Of a DNA stretch of 64,000 nt, positions 59,494 through 64,000 are shown in pieces (the stretch's first letter is position 1; each line of letters begins with the position of its first letter). The DNA lies in the NCBI GenBank assembly GCA_049616325.1, contig JBMZHG010000001.1, forward strand, positions 124,001 to 188,000, read 5' to 3'. A program made the position numbers and the translations under genes. The DNA comes from UBA11663 sp049616325. Its GTDB lineage: Bacteria; Bacteroidota; Bacteroidia; Flavobacteriales_D; Sanyastnellaceae. Under the pieces are notes generated by a model. That model saw only the letters and a program-made list of their open reading frames with translations, did not search any database and was not told the DNA's origin.

Positions 59494-61569
59494 ATGGAAT
59501 TCAGCACCTCGATCGACTCTCCCTTTTGGACCCGCGCTTTCCGCCTCACCATCGCATGTGCCTGCGCTGCTCTCGGTTGGACGTCTCCCTCCGCATTCGC
59601 CCAAATCGAAGACCCCGTGAACTGGGACTTTGCGCTCTATCCGAGCGAGCAAGACGGGCTTCACGATTTGGTGATTCACGCCAAAGTGGATTCGTGCTGG
59701 CACATCTACAGCCAAGACAACGACCCCTTCAACGGCCCTGTGCCAACGAGCTTTGAATTTGACTTGCCTGCGGGCATCAAGGCCGTTGGTGACGTCGCGG
59801 AGTGCACCCCGATGGAGGAATACGACCCCAACTTCATGATGGACCTCAAGTACTTTGAGGAGCACGTCTACTGGCGCCAAGCCCTGGACCTGAGTGGGGC
59901 CAACTCCGGGGATGCCGTAGCTGGGTACCTCGTGTTCATGGTGTGCGACGCCAGCATGTGCTTGCCGCCTGAGGAAATCGCCATCAGCGTCAAGGTTTCT
60001 GACGTCCAACCGGCTTCGGAGCGCCCGAACTACTGCCCGCCTTCGCAGCATTGGTGCGACCACGGCGCGAGTGCCGGCCACGAAGAGGAGGGCCACGACG
60101 GCGGCATGTTCAGCGAAGGAAGTTCCTCCAACAGCAACGAAGAACCCACAGATTCGGATTCAGGCGAAGAAGGGGAAGAAGGGTTGATTTGGACGTTCTT
60201 GCTCGGGTTTGGCTTGGGGCTTGCCGCTTTGCTGACGCCATGCGTTTTTCCGATGATCCCGATGACGGTGAGTTTCTTCACAAAGCAATCCAAAACCCGG
60301 GCCGAAGGAATCCGGAACGCCTTGATTTACGGCTTCTTCATCATCTTCATTTACACCGCACTGGGCCTTGCCCTGACGGCGTTCTTTGGGGTGGACGTGC
60401 TCAACGTCATTTCGACCGACCCCTTTTTCAACGTCTTCCTTTTCTTGCTGTTGCTGGTCTTCGGCGCAAGCTTCTTGGGCGCCTTTGAAATTCAGCTGCC
60501 TTCTAGTTGGGCCAACAAGGCAGACGAGGCGTCGGACCGCGGTGGAATCGTGGGCATCTTCTTCATGGCCGCCACACTGGCCATTGTGTCCTTTTCCTGC
60601 ACAGGTCCGCTTGTGGGCTCGGCGCTCGCGGGTGCCGCCACCGGTTCCTTTGCGGCGCCTACCGCAGTGATGCTCGGATTTTCCTCTGCCCTGGCCTTGC
60701 CGTTTGGGTTGTTCTCCGCCTTCCCAGGCTGGCTCAACAGCCTGCCCCAAAGCGGCGGCTGGCTCAACAGCGTCAAGGTCGTGCTCGGGCTTCTTGAGAT
60801 TGGTTTCGCCTTCAAGTTCTTGAGCAACGCAGACCTGGTACTGCAACTCGGCTTGCTCCAAAGAGAGCTGTTCATCGCCATTTGGATTGCCGTCAGTTTG
60901 GCCATCGCGTTCTACTTGTTTGGGTGGTTCACCCTTCCCCACGACAGCAAAGTGGAGCGCATCGGCGTGTTCCGATTCTCACTCGGGATGGCCTTCATGA
61001 TGCTCGGCATTTACCTCCTTCCCGGCATGTGGGGTGCCCCTGTCAACCTGATCAGCGGGTTCCCCCCGCCGACCTTCTACAGCGAGTGGCAGCAAGGCGG
61101 CCACGGAGGTGAAGGCGGTTCGCATGGCGGGCACGTCGAGGCGCGCTTCGACGACTACGACGAGGGCCTTGCCGCGGCCAAGGCTGAAGGCAAGCCCATG
61201 CTCTTGGACTTCACGGGGTGGGCATGCGTGAATTGCCGGAAGATGGAAGAGCAGGTTTGGTCGGACCCCAAGGTGGCCCAAATCCTGACCGAGGAAGTCG
61301 TCCTCGTCTCCTTGTACGTCGACGACCGCAAAGCGCTGCCCGAATCCGAGCACCGCGTTGAACAGTACGGCGGAAAAGACTTCCGCATCAAGACCGTGGG
61401 CAACAAATGGTCGTACTTGCAAGCGTCACGCTTCAACCGCAACGCCCAGCCGTTCTACGTCATGATCGACCACGACGGGGAGCACGTTGGCGGAAGCGCA
61501 GGGTACGACCCCGACCCCGAGCTCTTCCTGGAGTTTTTGGCGGACGGGTTGTCCGAATTCAAGCGTTGA
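59494..61569 (+). CDS. dsbD: Thiol:disulfide interchange protein (DsbD family)
   Basis: Carries reducing power from cytosolic thioredoxin across the inner membrane. The 691 residues have a signal peptide (cleavage likely after Ala36 in SAFA-Q), an N-terminal periplasmic domain, a low-complexity acidic Ser/Glu/His stretch (about 185-225), a DsbD beta membrane domain with the cysteine motifs LLTPCVFPMIPMT and VSFSCTGPLVGS, and a C-terminal thioredoxin domain with CVNC (578-581). It may serve cytochrome c maturation or envelope disulfide repair. The start is the ATG directly before the signal peptide. Confidence 0.92.
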   Translation: MEFSTSIDSPFWTRAFRLTIACACAALGWTSPSAFAQIEDPVNWDFALYPSEQDGLHDLVIHAKVDSCWHIYSQDNDPFNGPVPTSFEFDLPAGIKAVGDVAECTPMEEYDPNFMMDLKYFEEHVYWRQALDLSGANSGDAVAGYLVFMVCDASMCLPPEEIAISVKVSDVQPASERPNYCPPSQHWCDHGASAGHEEEGHDGGMFSEGSSSNSNEEPTDSDSGEEGEEGLIWTFLLGFGLGLAALLTPCVFPMIPMTVSFFTKQSKTRAEGIRNALIYGFFIIFIYTALGLALTAFFGVDVLNVISTDPFFNVFLFLLLLVFGASFLGAFEIQLPSSWANKADEASDRGGIVGIFFMAATLAIVSFSCTGPLVGSALAGAATGSFAAPTAVMLGFSSALALPFGLFSAFPGWLNSLPQSGGWLNSVKVVLGLLEIGFAFKFLSNADLVLQLGLLQRELFIAIWIAVSLAIAFYLFGWFTLPHDSKVERIGVFRFSLGMAFMMLGIYLLPGMWGAPVNLISGFPPPTFYSEWQQGGHGGEGGSHGGHVEARFDDYDEGLAAAKAEGKPMLLDFTGWACVNCRKMEEQVWSDPKVAQILTEEVVLVSLYVDDRKALPESEHRVEQYGGKDFRIKTVGNKWSYLQASRFNRNAQPFYVMIDHDGEHVGGSAGYDPDPELFLEFLADGLSEFKR

Positions 61570-61631
61570 TTCCCGAGCTCCGGGCATGAACTTCCGCTCC
61601 TTCGTTCGTCCCAAGCGTGGAGGTTTGCGGC

Positions 61632-62219
61632 ATGAACACCATCTTTGACTCCATGCGGATCCGCGAACACTTCGAAGAAAGCGCCCAACTGGCAAGCGAA
61701 GTCCTCCAAGACGAGGCTTTCCTCACGGCCATGGGCAAAGGCGCCGAGCTGCTTGTCGACGTTCTCGGTTCCGGAAACAAGGTCATGTCCTGCGGCAACG
61801 GAGGGTCCATGTGCGACGCCATGCACTTCGCCGAGGAATTGAGCGGTCGGTACCGCGACGACAGGAAGCCGTTTGCTGCCTTGTCTCTCTCAGACCCTTC
61901 CGCGCTGACCTGCATTGGAAACGACTACGGCTTCGAACACGTGTTCGCAAGGCAAACGGCTGCGCTTGGTCAGCCCGGAGACCTGCTCCTCGCACTAAGC
62001 ACCAGCGGCAATTCAGCCAACGTCCTCGCCGCGGCCGAAGAAGCCAAGCGCCGCGGCATGCGCGTCCTGTCGCTTACCGGCAACGGGGGAGGAAAGCTGG
62101 CCCAAATCTCAGACGTGGACGTTTGCGTTCCTTGGACAGGCTACGCCGACCGCATCCAAGAAGTCCACATCCGCTGCATCCACGCGTGGATTGACTCGGT
62201 CGAACAGGCACTCGCGTAA
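61632..62219 (+). CDS. gmhA: Sedoheptulose 7-phosphate isomerase
   Basis: The first step of ADP-heptose synthesis for lipopolysaccharide core. The 195-residue SIS-domain protein has CGNGGSMCDAMHFAEELSGRYR, closely like the E. coli enzyme, LSTSGNSANVLAAAE, and the zinc-site segment YADRIQEVHIRCIH near the C-terminus. It pairs functionally with rfaE2 at 4712. ATG 61632 was preferred to an in-frame GTG five codons earlier. comM follows after 4 bp. Confidence 0.94.
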   Translation: MNTIFDSMRIREHFEESAQLASEVLQDEAFLTAMGKGAELLVDVLGSGNKVMSCGNGGSMCDAMHFAEELSGRYRDDRKPFAALSLSDPSALTCIGNDYGFEHVFARQTAALGQPGDLLLALSTSGNSANVLAAAEEAKRRGMRVLSLTGNGGGKLAQISDVDVCVPWTGYADRIQEVHIRCIHAWIDSVEQALA

Positions 62220-62223
62220 ACCC

Positions 62224-63675
62224 ATGGTGTTCCACACTTGGGGCTTCGTTCCAACGAGGCCAGATCGCCCGTGGGTGAAGGTGGAGTTGCGTGCTGAACA
62301 GGGCGCCGTGCTGCGCGTTTCAGGAGCGCCGTATTCCGCGGTGCTGGGAAGCCTGGCCCGCATTCGGGCGGCACTCCAATCGGTGCACGTCCGGTGGCCC
62401 GGAAAGGCCCTCACGCTGCACGTTCATCCGCCGTGCCGACCTGAGGATTTCATGCACCTCGACGTGCCCGTCGCCCTGACCCTTCTCGCCCTTCAGGGAC
62501 AGGTGTCGTCCGAAAAAGTTGCCCAAGTTGCCTCGACGGGAACCCTGAGTCTGGACGGCAAAATTCACGCCTCATTCGATCGGTCCTCCCGTGCCGGATT
62601 GCCTCGGTGCAGCACAAATCCCGTTCCTTCCGGACTTCGTCTGCTCGTGGGACCCGACCACCCTGGCTCCCCACTTCCAATTCAAACCGTCGAAGCTCAG
62701 TCTTTGGCCCACCTTGAAACTCACCTCGACGCTTGGTTCAGGACCGCCGGACAACGCATGCCCACTTCGGTCGCCACGACAACTGTGCACCGACCTGCTT
62801 GCGGCTGGTCCGAACTCCGCGGCGAGGGCCGGGCAAAAACCTGGCTGTGCATCGCCGCGCGCGAACGTCTCCCTGTGCTGATGTCCGGTGCGCCGGGAGT
62901 GGGCAAAAGCAGCCTTGCGCGCGCTAGCAAAGACCTGCTGACTTCCCCTCACCCACCGGACAGTCCTCCCCCAACCAACGCCGTCCCCTTCCTCGCTCCC
63001 CATCCCACCGGGGGAGCCGCAGGGCTGCTGGGGTCGTGGCGACGCGGCCAACCCATTCCCGGCGCATGGGCCTTGGCTCACGACGGATTGCTCTTCCTCG
63101 ACGAGCTCCCTGAATGGCCCAAACCGGCCCGAGAAGGACTTCGTCACCTCCTCGAAACCGGCGTGCTCGATTTGCATCGCGCAGAAGGCTCGGCAAGGTG
63201 GACTTCCAACGCCTGGGTTTTGGCTGCCATGAACCTGTGTCCTTGCGGACAGCACAAGCGGGGTTGTGTGTGTACCTCCGCTGAAAAGCTTGCCTACCGA
63301 AAGAGGTTAACCGCGCCCCTTCTCGAACGATTCCCTGTTCAGCTGGAGGTCGGTGTGGACGAAAGTGAGTGTCCCAAAACCTGGCTGGAATGCCGGGCAT
63401 GGCTGGCCAGAGCGGCCCGCCACAAGAACCCCACGTGGTCGCGCGAAGCCCGTGATGCTCTGGCGAGCGTGATTCAATCGGGCTTGAACAGCAAGCGCCT
63501 GCAAAACCACCTCAAGCGCCTTGCCGAGGGTCATGCCCGTTGGACAGAACGCGCGGAAGTCTCCGAATTGGACGTGTTCGCTGCATACGACGTGACGTGG
63601 ATGAATCGTCCAGGTTGGCGGTCGGACCGCAACCCCACCTCAACGCATTCGGAGGCAAGTGACACGTACTTTTAA
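62224..63675 (+). CDS. comM: ComM-type Mg-chelatase-like AAA+ ATPase
   Basis: ComM is a hexameric helicase that extends branch migration during uptake and recombination of foreign DNA. The 483 residues have Walker A GAPGVGKSS (222-230), Walker B LLFLDELPEW, the cysteine segment MNLCPCGQHKRGCVCT and a C-terminal helical lid. The N-terminal domain (1-170) is much diverged: the usual glycine-rich start and GLPD motif are only faintly present in RVSGAPYSAVLGS. Family membership is clear from the AAA+ half. Confidence 0.87.
   Translation: MVFHTWGFVPTRPDRPWVKVELRAEQGAVLRVSGAPYSAVLGSLARIRAALQSVHVRWPGKALTLHVHPPCRPEDFMHLDVPVALTLLALQGQVSSEKVAQVASTGTLSLDGKIHASFDRSSRAGLPRCSTNPVPSGLRLLVGPDHPGSPLPIQTVEAQSLAHLETHLDAWFRTAGQRMPTSVATTTVHRPACGWSELRGEGRAKTWLCIAARERLPVLMSGAPGVGKSSLARASKDLLTSPHPPDSPPPTNAVPFLAPHPTGGAAGLLGSWRRGQPIPGAWALAHDGLLFLDELPEWPKPAREGLRHLLETGVLDLHRAEGSARWTSNAWVLAAMNLCPCGQHKRGCVCTSAEKLAYRKRLTAPLLERFPVQLEVGVDESECPKTWLECRAWLARAARHKNPTWSREARDALASVIQSGLNSKRLQNHLKRLAEGHARWTERAEVSELDVFAAYDVTWMNRPGWRSDRNPTSTHSEASDTYF
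63667..63674 (+). promoter_or_regulatory. -7-like element at the comM stop
   Basis: TACTTTTA, one mismatch from TAnnTTTG, overlaps the comM TAA stop and ends 4 nt before ATG 63679. Confidence 0.45.
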
Positions 63676-63678
63676 GCC

Positions 63679-64000
63679 ATGGCTACAGTCCTTCCTGCCC
63701 GGGGCATGACCCCCCACCTTCACGATTCTGTTTGGCTTGCTCCCAACGCCACCGTGGTGGGCGACGTTCATCTCGGCGAAGAAAGCACCGTTTGGTTTTC
63801 TGCCGTGGTGCGGGGTGACGTGGCTCCCATTCACGTTGGGAAACGCGTCAACGTCCAAGACGGCGCGGTCATACACGGCACCTACGAGAAAAGCCAAACC
63901 GTCTTGGAAGACAACGTCAGCATCGGACACAACGCCATCGTGCACGGGGCGCATGTCAAAAAAGGCGCCTTGATTGGCATGGGTGCGGTGGTCATGGACC
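63679..64000 (+). CDS. Gamma-carbonic anhydrase family protein, 3'-truncated by the window edge
   Basis: The first 107 residues of a left-handed beta-helix protein with hexapeptide repeats. NATVVGDVHLGEESTVWFSAVVRGD is the family signature. The three likely zinc histidines are His66 (AVIHGT), His84 (SIGHNA) and His89 (IVHGAH). Family members of about 170 residues either hydrate CO2 or act as unspecific transferase-like proteins, and the rest of this gene lies outside the window. The frame stays open to base 64000. Confidence 0.92.
   Translation, partial: MATVLPARGMTPHLHDSVWLAPNATVVGDVHLGEESTVWFSAVVRGDVAPIHVGKRVNVQDGAVIHGTYEKSQTVLEDNVSIGHNAIVHGAHVKKGALIGMGAVVMD

Overview
This 64 kb window is GC-rich, densely coded chromosomal DNA that looks like a member of the Bacteroidota, probably a high-GC relative of the Flavobacteriales. 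Three things suggest this. Promoter boxes of the type TAnnTTTG (the Bacteroidota -7 element) stand in front of many genes. Shine-Dalgarno sequences are nearly absent. The gene families (DUF3109, DUF2795, PD40/OmpA protein, kynurenine 3-monooxygenase, C-terminal-only RfaE) are also typical. I see no rRNA, tRNA, CRISPR array, insertion sequence or prophage. Both ends cut genes: pdxA at the left and a gamma-carbonic anhydrase gene at the right.

Layout. 1-4.7 kb: pdxA (partial), yceD-rpmF, fabH, accB-accC. 4.7-8.5 kb (minus): DUF3109 protein, an OmpA-family protein, panD, a flippase-like membrane protein and rfaE2. 8.5-14.2 kb: radical SAM/SPASM protein, a second flippase-like protein, a PLP trans-sulfuration enzyme, kmo and a secreted orphan. 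14.2-23 kb: mce, an SDR, gdhA, a four-helix membrane protein, a cytochrome c, hflX, rbfA, a LolC/E-like permease, dusB, a CPBP protease and ispD. 23-33 kb: sodA, ctpA, dCMP deaminase, cobalamin adenosyltransferase, a DUF2795 protein, an untranslated hairpin cluster, aspartate kinase, GNAT, cvpA, phosphosugar mutase, rfbD and an outer-membrane barrel. 33-41.6 kb: a MacB-type permease, purH and the cell-shape operon mreBCD-mrdA-rodA. 41.6-44.7 kb: a cysteine operon with its own attenuator. 44.8-53.3 kb (minus): an RND exporter, rfbA, an isoprenyl diphosphate synthase, sucA and sucB. 53.4-64 kb: lpdA, hemH, pabB-tilS, yhhQ, dsbD, gmhA, comM and the gamma-carbonic anhydrase gene.

The most interesting locus is 41.6-44.7 kb. 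A 24-codon leader ORF with six consecutive Cys codons (41635-41709) is followed by a strong intrinsic terminator (41735-41770). Immediately downstream lie cysM, a JAMM peptidase (mec-like), a ThiS/MoaD-type sulfur carrier (cysO-like) and a MoeB-rhodanese fusion (moeZ-like). This gene set matches the thiocarboxylate-dependent cysteine pathway known from mycobacteria. The leader and terminator give it an obvious cysteine-sensing switch. The carrier ends in Gly-Gly-Val, so one residue would have to be trimmed before activation, and the E1-like enzyme lacks both usual zinc CxxC pairs.

A second, window-wide pattern is that at fourteen starts a -7 box sits only 4-5 nt before the start codon. This implies many leaderless mRNAs. 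In two places two divergent start codons are only 34-35 bp apart and both boxes lie between them. The poly-Cys leader fits the same geometry.

Metabolically the window covers fatty-acid initiation (fabH, accBC), 2-oxoglutarate oxidation (sucA, sucB, lpdA), B12-linked methylmalonyl-CoA metabolism (mce with the adenosyltransferase), ADP-heptose and dTDP-rhamnose precursors (gmhA, rfaE2, rfbA, rfbD), cell elongation and cysteine synthesis.
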